NCBI GenBank assembly: GCA_947454695.1
Contig: CANGMW010000159.1
Location: 1 to 6,064 of the forward strand
Direction of reading: 5' to 3'
Source of the DNA: Comamonadaceae bacterium
GTDB lineage: Bacteria; Pseudomonadota; Gammaproteobacteria; Burkholderiales; Burkholderiaceae_C
Length of the DNA stretch: 6,064 bases
Below are positions 1 to 5,642 of this stretch, piece by piece (positions within the stretch are counted from its first letter, which is position 1; the number at the start of each line of letters is the position of its first letter). Below the pieces are notes generated by a model, which saw only the letters and a list, made by a program, of their open reading frames with translations, searched no databases and had not been told where the DNA came from. The translations under genes and the position numbers were made by a program.

Positions 1-391
1 CGGTGCACAAGCGGTTAGGCAGCATGGGAAACACCCGCGCCGAGGTGTAGACCGAGGTGGTGTTGTGCCGCGCATGGGCGTCAATGGCCGAACCCTGTTT
101 GACCAGCGCATCCACATCCGCAATGGCCACAAAAATGCGCATCCCGCCTTGGGGCAATCGCTCACAGGCGGTCAGTTGATCCAGGTCGCGCGAATCGTCG
201 TTGTCCAGCGAGCACCATGGCAGCGCGGTCAGGTCGCGTAGATGGTCTTGCGGGCCAGGGTGGGCGGCTTGCAGTTGATCGACCTCATGCAGAACGGCCG
301 AGGGGAACTCGGGCTCCAGTCCACGGCTGAACATGGCCCAAGTAGCGATGGTCGCCAAACTGCTGCGTTGGTTGGAAAGTTCATGCCGCAT
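1..391 (-). CDS. RNB-domain (RNase II/R family) exoribonuclease, 5' part, runs off the left edge
   Basis: Only the first 130 codons are present; the rest lies beyond position 1. Residues 60-72 read SLDNDDSRDLDQL, the signature of the RNB catalytic domain, whose clustered aspartates bind the Mg2+ ions used for 3'-to-5' hydrolysis of RNA. The next strand, RIFVAIADVDALV (about 84-96), is also typical. The RNB core starts only about 55 residues in, so the roughly 190-residue cold-shock/OB region of classic RNase II and RNase R is missing. This fits the short RNB proteins of betaproteobacteria rather than a full RNase R. The chosen ATG at 391 has a good Shine-Dalgarno (AGAGGT, 7 nt upstream). The frame stays open to another ATG at 469, which would add 26 residues beginning MDLLISAGFYPP; that start has no clear ribosome site. 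The gene lies 96 bp downstream of the regulator on the same strand and may be co-transcribed, but no functional link is evident. Confidence 0.88.
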   Translation of the reverse strand, partial: MRHELSNQRSSLATIATWAMFSRGLEPEFPSAVLHEVDQLQAAHPGPQDHLRDLTALPWCSLDNDDSRDLDQLTACERLPQGGMRIFVAIADVDALVKQGSAIDAHARHNTTSVYTSARVFPMLPNRLCT

Positions 392-398
392 GAAAAAG

Positions 399-404
399 AC
401 CTCT
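399..404 (-). promoter_or_regulatory. Shine-Dalgarno site of the RNB ribonuclease gene
   Basis: On the minus strand the sequence reads AGAGGT, then 7 nt, then ATG at 391. It is the main argument for the shorter start over the in-frame ATG at 469. Confidence 0.6.
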
Positions 405-435
405 AAATAGAAGTGCCCATTGTGCGCCCGTTGTG

Positions 436-451
436 GCGGGTAAAACCCCGC
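436..451 (-). other. Small hairpin between the regulator and the ribonuclease gene
   Basis: The arms gcggg (436-440) and cccgc (447-451) pair perfectly around a 6-nt loop. A second small hairpin, gggc/gccc (472-475 with 481-484), lies just after the regulator's stop codon. Neither is followed by a T-run on the minus strand, so neither is a convincing intrinsic terminator. They may attenuate, or stabilise a processed 3' end, or be chance in GC-rich DNA. The whole 392-487 gap holds nothing else I can support. Confidence 0.25.
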
Positions 452-487
452 AGAAATCAACAGATCCATCAGGGCTCAATGCCCGCG

Positions 488-1510
488 TCAGACCTTTGGC
501 TTTTTTAGCGATTGCTTCCAGGCCTTGATGCTGTGCGCCACATCGGCAGGTTGCCGCAAAAGCTGCACACCCGCAGGCAGTTCGTCGCTCAGCGCGGCCG
601 CACCGGCCCCGCCCACCCAGATCTGCGCATGAGGCGGCAGCTGCGCGCGCAAGTTATGCAGCCGGTCCAACACGTCACGCCGCGTCGCATAGGCACTGAA
701 ACTCAAGGCCAGCACATCAATGCGAAGCTGCTGCACGGCCTGCACGATGTCCACCAAGGGGGTGGACGTTCCCAACATGAACCGGCTGCAAGTACCCAGT
801 GCGAAATAACACTCGGCCATGAGCAAGCCCAAGCCATGTTGTTCGCCGGGCGTGGTGGTCAATAGCACCCGGGGTGCGGTCTTTCGGGTGCCTTTGTTCG
901 CATCCAAGCCGGCAATGGCTTCACGCAAAATCGACTGCAGCATTTCAGTGAAGAGGTGCTCTTGGTACACCGAAATATCTCCACGCATCCAGGACTCGCC
1001 CACCAGCTTGCACAAAGGCGCGACCCACTGCTCCACTACGCAGCCAAGTCCGTGGTCTTTGATTTTTTTCTGCAAGGCCAGGCGGATTTTCTCCGTCTGG
1101 TCCAGTGCCAACCATTGCAGCCAAGTCGCTGAGTCTGGCAACAAGGCAGGTCCATCGCCCGCCAATGCCGATTGCCCCGTATTGCGCTTGGCGCTGGGTT
1201 GAACACCCGCTGGCGCGTCGGGCTTAGCGCTGAGCAAGGCGAGCAATTGCGCCGGCGCGAGCATCACCACTTTGCCAGGACGAAAACCGGTATCCAGCAG
1301 CCGTTTGATCAAACGCAGCCGCTGGACCTGCTCCTGCGGGTAAGCCCGCTCACCCAGCGCATCGCGCAAAGGCACCGGAAAACCATAGCGCCGCTCCCAC
1401 ACCCGCAAGGTGTCCTTACCCAGACCCGTCTCGCGTTCTACATCGCCAATCGAACGCGGTGCCAGTGCGATTGGCCTGGATCGGCTTGAGCGGGCGGAAA
1501 CGACAGTCAT
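488..1510 (-). CDS. litR: MerR-family, cobalamin-binding light-responsive regulator (LitR/CarH type)
   Basis: A 340-residue predicted transcription factor. Residues 20-82 form a MerR winged helix-turn-helix (SIGDVERETGL, then TLRVWERRYGFPVPLRD). A low-complexity linker follows at about 95-128. Residues 140-200 match the helical bundle that caps cobalamin and contain W-x9-EH (W174, E184, H185), the light-sensing motif of CarH. A B12-binding Rossmann domain follows, with ExHxxG (E223, H225, G228; H225 would be the lower cobalt ligand), a DVLALS strand around 265-270 and a VGG turn at 299-301. In the family, the adenosylcobalamin-bound oligomer represses in the dark and dissociates on light. Here it is transcribed divergently from a lipid-modification operon, its obvious target. 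The residue after W174 is Met, where Thermus CarH has the His that ligates cobalt after photolysis. The ATG at 1510 has no good ribosome site. The frame stays open upstream, and an ATG at 1609 is possible but would overlap the divergent promoter. Function in light sensing is inferred from the motifs. Confidence 0.87.
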   Translation of the reverse strand: MTVVSARSSRSRPIALAPRSIGDVERETGLGKDTLRVWERRYGFPVPLRDALGERAYPQEQVQRLRLIKRLLDTGFRPGKVVMLAPAQLLALLSAKPDAPAGVQPSAKRNTGQSALAGDGPALLPDSATWLQWLALDQTEKIRLALQKKIKDHGLGCVVEQWVAPLCKLVGESWMRGDISVYQEHLFTEMLQSILREAIAGLDANKGTRKTAPRVLLTTTPGEQHGLGLLMAECYFALGTCSRFMLGTSTPLVDIVQAVQQLRIDVLALSFSAYATRRDVLDRLHNLRAQLPPHAQIWVGGAGAAALSDELPAGVQLLRQPADVAHSIKAWKQSLKKPKV

Positions 1511-1608
1511 ACAGGGTGCGTCAGGTCGTGGGGCAGACTTAGGGAAGTAGTGCAGGGGTGCAGGTCCAGGTGGAGTGCCACGCAAAGGACCGACCAAGCG
1601 CCTTAGCA

Positions 1609-1614
1609 TACAAT
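1609..1614 (+). promoter_or_regulatory. Candidate -10 box for the lipid-modification operon
   Basis: TACAAT matches the sigma-70 -10 consensus at five of six positions and sits 31 nt before the chosen start of the FAD gene. No recognisable TTGACA-like box lies 16-18 nt upstream (that stretch reads around AGGACC), so this promoter would be weak, activator-dependent or served by another sigma factor. Transcription would begin inside the inverted repeat just downstream. No clear promoter was found for the divergent regulator. Confidence 0.35.
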
Positions 1615-1616
1615 GA

Positions 1617-1633
1617 TTTTGTCTAGGACAAAA
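1617..1633. promoter_or_regulatory. Perfect inverted repeat, candidate operator for the divergent regulator
   Basis: TTTTGTC-TAG-GACAAAA: two perfect 7-bp arms around a 3-bp spacer, in the 135-bp gap between the divergent regulator and the FAD gene. It begins 2 bp after the candidate -10 box and covers the expected transcription start, the position of a classic repressor operator. The dyad suits a dimeric regulator, and the adjacent B12/MerR protein is the natural candidate. I have not matched it to a documented LitR or CarH site. It is AT-rich against a GC-rich background, which makes chance less likely. Confidence 0.55.
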
Positions 1634-1634
1634 C

Positions 1635-1640
1635 AGGTGA
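1635..1640 (+). promoter_or_regulatory. Shine-Dalgarno site that decides the start of the FAD gene
   Basis: AGGTGA lies 5 nt before the ATG at 1646. An earlier in-frame ATG at 1613 would start translation within the -10/operator region and has no ribosome site, so 1646 is preferred. Confidence 0.65.
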
Positions 1641-1645
1641 ATGGC

Positions 1646-2950
1646 ATGAAAATCGGCATTGTGGGATCGGGTATCTCCGGACTGGCTGCAGCGCACCGGC
1701 TGCGCGAGCATGCGCACGTCACCTTGTTTGAAGCAGGCTCTTATTTCGGCGGCCACACGCACACGGTGGACCTGACCCTGCCCACCGCGCAGGGCACCCA
1801 AACCTGGGGGGTGGACACCGGTTTTTTGGTCTTCAACGAACGCACCTACCCCAAGCTGATTGCACTGCTGGCTGAACTGGATGTGCAGACGGCCCCGTCT
1901 GACATGTCGTTTTCGGTGCAAGTGCCCCAAGCACGTGGCCAAGAAGCGCTGGAGTGGAGTGGCAGCAGTTTGGCCACCGTCTTCGCCCAAAAGAAAAATC
2001 TGTTGAGCCCCCGCTTTTGGGGCATGTTGCGCGATCTGCTGCGCTTTAACCGCTTGTGCACTGAACTGGCTTTGGCGCTAGAAGAAGCCCGCATGACGCA
2101 GTCGCTGCAGGATTTTTTAGACCAGCATCACTTCGGCCAAGCCTTTCGCGACTGGTATTTTTTGCCGATGCTGGGCTGCATCTGGAGCTGCCCGACTGAC
2201 CAGATGTTGCAATTTCCGGTCGCCACCATGATCCGCTTTTGCCACAACCACGGTCTGCTGCAAGTGAGCGACCGGCCGCAATGGCACACGGTGCTCGGGG
2301 GCGCGCGGCACTATGTGGACAAGATCGTGGCCAGCCTGCCCAGCGTGCACCTGAACACACCCGTGCTGCGCATCGAGCGCGACAGCGCCGGTGTCACCGT
2401 GCACACGGCGGGCGGCTCCGAGCGCTTTGACCATGTGATCCTGGCCGCCCACAGCGACCAATCTCTGGCCCTGCTCGCGCAGCCCACCCCGCTTGAAGCG
2501 CAGGTCTTGGGCGCCATCCGCTACCAAGCCAACCGGGCCGTTTTGCACACCGACATTTCGGTATTGCCCCAGCGGCCCAGCGCCTGGGCGGCTTGGAATT
2601 ACGAGCGTGCCATCGACCCCGCACAGGAATCGAGCCGGGTCTGCTTGCACTACTTGCTCAACCAGCTGCAGCCGCTCCCGTTTGACCAACCCATCATCGA
2701 ATCGCTCAACCCGGCGCGACCGATTGCCGAGCACAAAATTCTGGCCGAGTTTGAGTACAGCCACCCGGTGTTTGACCTGGCCGGCATTGCGGCGCAGGCC
2801 CATGTGCCCGACTTGCAGGGCGTGCACAACACCTGGTACTGCGGTGCCTGGACCGGCTACGGCTTTCATGAAGACGGACTCAAATCCGGCATGGCGGTTG
2901 CCCAAGAATTGTTGAGCTACACCGATGCTGCCAGGCGCGCTGCCGCATGA
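1646..2950 (+). CDS. FAD-dependent amine-oxidase-family protein (NAD/FAD-binding, linked to fatty-acid modification)
   Basis: A 434-residue flavoprotein. The N-terminus carries the Rossmann dinucleotide motif IVGSGISGL (G7, G9, G12), with the ribose-binding acidic residue E29 at the end of strand 2 and the GGHTHTV motif (35-41) typical of the amine-oxidase/desaturase superfamily. The C-terminal motif WYCGAWTGYGFHEDG closes the FAD site, as in relatives. There is no signal peptide or clear membrane helix. The protein resembles the flavoproteins encoded beside CFA-synthase homologues in light- and singlet-oxygen-induced clusters. In some bacteria, flavoproteins cooperate with such methyltransferases to reduce, desaturate or oxidise a methylated acyl chain. 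The exact reaction here is unknown. First gene of the operon: its stop overlaps the next start (ATGA). A longer start at 1613 is possible but disfavoured. Family assignment is firm; substrate is inferred. Confidence 0.9.
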   Translation: MKIGIVGSGISGLAAAHRLREHAHVTLFEAGSYFGGHTHTVDLTLPTAQGTQTWGVDTGFLVFNERTYPKLIALLAELDVQTAPSDMSFSVQVPQARGQEALEWSGSSLATVFAQKKNLLSPRFWGMLRDLLRFNRLCTELALALEEARMTQSLQDFLDQHHFGQAFRDWYFLPMLGCIWSCPTDQMLQFPVATMIRFCHNHGLLQVSDRPQWHTVLGGARHYVDKIVASLPSVHLNTPVLRIERDSAGVTVHTAGGSERFDHVILAAHSDQSLALLAQPTPLEAQVLGAIRYQANRAVLHTDISVLPQRPSAWAAWNYERAIDPAQESSRVCLHYLLNQLQPLPFDQPIIESLNPARPIAEHKILAEFEYSHPVFDLAGIAAQAHVPDLQGVHNTWYCGAWTGYGFHEDGLKSGMAVAQELLSYTDAARRAAA

Positions 2951-3726
2951 CTGGACTTTGCGCAGCGCAGATCGGCTTTGGCCAGGTGAGGCATACCCGC
3001 TTGCGCCCGCGACGGCATGCGTTTGCCTACGACACTTATTTTTTGATGCTGCCTATTCGCTCATTGCAAGATGCCACTGCGATGGGCACGCTGGCGGTGA
3101 ACCGGCCCGGTCTCATCAGTTTTTTTGAAGCCGACCACGGTGACGGCCGCAGCCCCGAGCAGGGCGGCGTGCTGGCCTGGCTGCAAGAAGTCCTGCATAC
3201 CGAAGAGATTGACGATGCCCACGGCGAGGTCTGGCTGCACACCTACCCACGTGTGCTGGGCTACACCTTCAAGCCGGTGAGTTTCTGGTACTGCCACCGC
3301 ACGGACGGCAGCTTGCGTGCCATCGTGGTGGAGGTGAACAACACCTTTGGCGAACGGCACTGCTACTTACTGGACCAACCCCACTACGGCGAAACGCTGG
3401 TGGCACAGAAGTGCTTTCATGTCTCGCCGTTTTGCCACATCGAAGGGCAGTACCGGTTTCGATTCATGCGCACCCGGCACGACGGCCAGGACCGCACCGT
3501 GGTGCGCATCGACCATGACGACGCCCAAGGCCCTTTGATCAACACCAGCGTGAGCGGCACCTTGCACGCCATCACGCCGGCCACCCTGCGTCGCGCCCTG
3601 TGGCGCTACCCGGCCATGACCCTGATGGTGATGGCCCGCATCCATTGGCAGGCGCTTAAGATTTGGCTCAAGCGCGTGGGGTTTGTGCGCAAACCCCCAG
3701 CCCCTGACCGTTTTGTAACCCGTTAG
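2947..3726 (+). CDS. DUF1365 family protein
   Basis: A 259-residue protein recognised by the conserved DUF1365 blocks: R20-P21 with H24-F26-Y28 near the N-terminus, FFEADHGDG (59-67), LGYTFKPVSFWYC (104-116), EVNNTFGERHCY (129-140), KCFHVSPFCHIEGQYRF (155-171) and, near the C-terminus, ARIHWQALKIWLKR (230-243). The last helix is amphipathic and basic, compatible with lying on the membrane surface. No biochemical role is firmly known to me. The family is found almost always between an FAD amine-oxidase-like gene and a CFA-synthase-like gene, as here, which suggests a required partner in modifying phospholipid acyl chains. The many conserved His, Asp and Glu residues could be catalytic or metal-binding, but this is speculation. 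The start codon overlaps the preceding stop by 4 nt (ATGA), so translation is probably coupled. The next gene begins 3 nt after its stop. Confidence 0.9.
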   Translation: MTGLCAAQIGFGQVRHTRLRPRRHAFAYDTYFLMLPIRSLQDATAMGTLAVNRPGLISFFEADHGDGRSPEQGGVLAWLQEVLHTEEIDDAHGEVWLHTYPRVLGYTFKPVSFWYCHRTDGSLRAIVVEVNNTFGERHCYLLDQPHYGETLVAQKCFHVSPFCHIEGQYRFRFMRTRHDGQDRTVVRIDHDDAQGPLINTSVSGTLHAITPATLRRALWRYPAMTLMVMARIHWQALKIWLKRVGFVRKPPAPDRFVTR

Positions 3727-3729
3727 CCC

Positions 3730-4953
3730 ATGAACACCCTGAGCACTTCAGATCAAGCTTCAACGACTTCAAGCGCGCGCGCGCCGGCGGCAGCACGCAC
3801 CGTCCTGCGCCTCTTGCAGCAACTGCGCCACGGCACGCTCACCATCCAATTGCCCGATGGCCGTGAGATGCGCGTGGGCGACGACCAAGGCCCGCAAGTC
3901 AACATCACCCTGCACAACTGGAACCCTTTGAGCGCGGCGCTCAAATCGGGCGACATCGGGTTTGCCGAGAGCTACATCGCAGGGGACTGGACCACGCCGC
4001 AGCTGGCCGAACTGCTGGGCTTGATGCTGGCCAACCGCAAAACACTGGATGAGGTGATTCACGGCACCTGGGCCGGCCGGCTGATTTACCGTGTGCGCCA
4101 CCTGCTCAAGCGCAACACCAAAGCCAACAGCCGCAAAAACATACACGCCCACTACGACCTGGGCAACGCGTTCTACAGCCTGTGGCTGGACGAGACCATG
4201 AACTACTCGTCAGCCTGGTTTGAAGGCCAGCAGGCCAAAGACCTGCGCGAGGCGCAACATGCCAAGGTGCGGCGCGCGCTCAAAATGTGCGGCGTGCAGC
4301 CCGGCGACCGGGTGCTGGAAATCGGCTGCGGCTGGGGCGCGCTGGCCGAAAAAGCCACGACAGAATTCGGCGCCCAAGTGACCGGCGTGACTTTATCCAC
4401 CGAACAGCTCGCCTGGGCGCAGCAACGCCTGGCCGCGCTGGGGCAGGATCAGAATGCCGCGTTTCGTTTGCAGGACTACCGCGACATTGCCGACGGCCCC
4501 TATGACGCCATCTGTTCGATTGAGATGCTCGAAGCCGTGGGACAGGCCTACTGGCCCACGTACTTTGACAGCGTGGCGCGCTTGCTCAAACCCGGCGGCC
4601 GCGCCTGCATCCAGACCATCGTGATCCAGGACGCCTTGTTCGATCGCTATGTGCGCTCGACCGATTTCATTCAGCAGTACATTTTTCCGGGCGGCTGCCT
4701 GCCCAGCCCCGGCGAGGTGCGCCGCCATGCCAAAGCTGCGGGCCTCACGGTGGTGGACGAACTTGCCTTCGGGCGCGATTACGCCGAAACCTGCCGACGT
4801 TGGCGTCACGACTTCATGGCCCAGCGAGAACAGGTGCTGGCCCTGGGCTTTGATGAGCGCTTTATTCGGATCTGGGAGTTCTACCTGGCTTATTGCGAAG
4901 CGGGTTTTGATGCAGGTGACATCGACGTGGTCCAGTACACGCTGTCACGTTGA
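3730..4953 (+). CDS. Cyclopropane-fatty-acyl-phospholipid synthase family SAM-dependent methyltransferase
   Basis: A 407-residue member of the CFA synthase family, which transfers methylene or methyl from S-adenosylmethionine to the double bond of unsaturated phospholipid chains at the membrane face. Residues 1-25 are a Ser/Thr/Ala-rich tail. Residues 30-125 match the N-terminal lipid-binding domain (GDIGFAESYIAGDW at 74-87). The SAM site is VLEIGCGWGAL (195-205). Aligned by motif to E. coli Cfa, E239 is kept as E268 (IEMLEAVG), Y317 as Y351 (GRDYAET) and C354 as C389 (YLAYCEAGF). C139 becomes S161 (MNYSSAW) and H266 becomes Q295 (CIQTIVI). Those two positions help hold the bicarbonate base in E. 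coli, so this may not be an ordinary cyclopropane synthase. A methyl-branched or furan-fatty-acid role (UfaM-like) is an alternative consistent with the flavoprotein neighbour. It starts 3 nt after the DUF1365 gene with little ribosome site of its own, so coupling is likely. Standard annotation would call it cfa. Confidence 0.92.
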   Translation: MNTLSTSDQASTTSSARAPAAARTVLRLLQQLRHGTLTIQLPDGREMRVGDDQGPQVNITLHNWNPLSAALKSGDIGFAESYIAGDWTTPQLAELLGLMLANRKTLDEVIHGTWAGRLIYRVRHLLKRNTKANSRKNIHAHYDLGNAFYSLWLDETMNYSSAWFEGQQAKDLREAQHAKVRRALKMCGVQPGDRVLEIGCGWGALAEKATTEFGAQVTGVTLSTEQLAWAQQRLAALGQDQNAAFRLQDYRDIADGPYDAICSIEMLEAVGQAYWPTYFDSVARLLKPGGRACIQTIVIQDALFDRYVRSTDFIQQYIFPGGCLPSPGEVRRHAKAAGLTVVDELAFGRDYAETCRRWRHDFMAQREQVLALGFDERFIRIWEFYLAYCEAGFDAGDIDVVQYTLSR

Positions 4954-5042
4954 GATGCAGCAGGCCCTTGGATAACTGCTTGCGCTTTGCAGCTTGCAGG
5001 AACACACTGCACCCAGCCTCTTTGACCGGACCACTGACCATC
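4954..5042 (+). other. 89-nt spacer inside the operon
   Basis: This is the only sizeable gap among the five rightward genes. It holds a short direct repeat, GCTTGC (4978-4983 and 4992-4997), and a weak CTGC/GCAG hairpin (4976-4979 with 4989-4992) with no T-run, so no convincing terminator. I see no good promoter, and only a poor ribosome site before the ATG at 5043. Reading continues in frame from a TTG at 4950 that overlaps the preceding stop, but the residues it would add do not look like part of a signal peptide. Confidence 0.35.
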
Positions 5043-5642
5043 ATGAACCTCCTTCCCCGACTTCCCCGACTTAACCGCCTCGGCCGACTCGCCCGACACA
5101 CCCGCCGCTGGCTGGGCCTGTTCGCCCTCAGCCTGGGCGGCCTCGCCGTCTTGAGCGCCTGCTCCAGCCAGGACCTCAGCCAATACCGTGCCGAGCGACC
5201 CACGCTGGACCTGGCCAGCTACTTCAACGGCAAGGTGATCGCCCACGGCATTTTTCAAAACCGCAGCGGCCAGGTGGTGAAACGCTTCACGGTGGACATG
5301 GACAGCCACTGGGTCGGTGACCAAGGCGTGCTGGACGAACACTTCACCTATTCCGACGGCAAGACCGAGCGCCGCGTCTGGCGTCTGACCAAGCACGCCG
5401 ATGGCCATTACAGCGGCACGGCCGACGATGTGGTGGGTACCGCGCGGGGGCAAACCGCGGGCAACGCCTTTCAATGGGCCTACACCCTCAAGCTGCCGGT
5501 GGACGGCAGCGTCTACGAAGTGCAGTTCGACGACTGGATGTACCTGGTGGACGACCGCGTGATGATCAACCGCGCCACCATGAGCAAGTTCGGCGTGCGC
5601 CTGGGCGAAGTCACCCTGTCCTTTCACAAGCCCGCACCATGA
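5043..5642 (+). CDS. DUF3833 family lipoprotein
   Basis: A 199-residue predicted lipoprotein. The N-terminus is a long, arginine-rich region (1-22), followed by a hydrophobic stretch (W23 to S38) and the lipobox LSAC with the acylated Cys at residue 40. The mature part has the DUF3833 pattern: repeated beta-strand blocks such as FNGKVIAHGIFQNRSGQ, RRVWRLTKHADGHYSGTADD, VVGTARGQTAGNAFQW and MINRATMSKFGVRLGEVTL, suggesting a small beta-barrel. The family commonly lies beside SDR and CFA-like genes in such clusters; its biochemical role is unknown. It probably sits on an envelope membrane facing the periplasm, perhaps binding or carrying a modified lipid (inference). T20-R21-R22-W23-L24 loosely resembles a twin-arginine motif. 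The ATG at 5043 is chosen because it gives a coherent signal peptide; its ribosome site is weak. Its last bases overlap the next start (ATGA). Confidence 0.87.
   Translation: MNLLPRLPRLNRLGRLARHTRRWLGLFALSLGGLAVLSACSSQDLSQYRAERPTLDLASYFNGKVIAHGIFQNRSGQVVKRFTVDMDSHWVGDQGVLDEHFTYSDGKTERRVWRLTKHADGHYSGTADDVVGTARGQTAGNAFQWAYTLKLPVDGSVYEVQFDDWMYLVDDRVMINRATMSKFGVRLGEVTLSFHKPAP
5052..5096 (+). repeat. Five tandem 9-bp units in the lipoprotein signal sequence
   Basis: CTTCCCCGA occurs twice exactly (5052-5060, 5061-5069), followed by three diverged units (CTTAACCGC, CTCGGCCGA, CTCGCCCGA). They encode the tripeptides LPR, LPR, LNR, LGR and LAR (residues 4-18). Because the unit is three codons long, gain or loss of copies would keep the frame and only change the length and charge of the signal-peptide n-region. 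Confidence 0.7.

Noticed and set aside
436..484. Two short hairpins considered as a terminator for the regulator gene.
   Set aside because: The stems are only 4-5 bp and no T-run follows on the minus strand, so intrinsic termination is not supported.
512..1489. Three plus-strand open frames opposite the regulator.
   Set aside because: They are antisense to conserved MerR and B12-binding domains and show no family features of their own.
1613..1645. Earlier ATG (1613) as the start of the FAD gene.
   Set aside because: It lies inside the -10/palindrome region and has no ribosome site. The 11 extra residues precede the Rossmann motif, which normally sits at the very N-terminus, and 1646 has a good Shine-Dalgarno.
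1511..1990. Upstream 160-codon extension of the regulator frame, antisense to the FAD gene.
   Set aside because: It has no recognisable domain and runs through the divergent promoter and the start of a clearly real gene. High GC keeps the frame open; the MerR domain begins just after the ATG at 1510.
2117..2905. Long minus-strand open frame (262 codons) opposite the FAD gene.
   Set aside because: It is antisense to strong FAD-protein coding signal and rich in His, Val, Gly and Gln, as expected of a GC-rich shadow frame. It has no domain motif or ribosome site.
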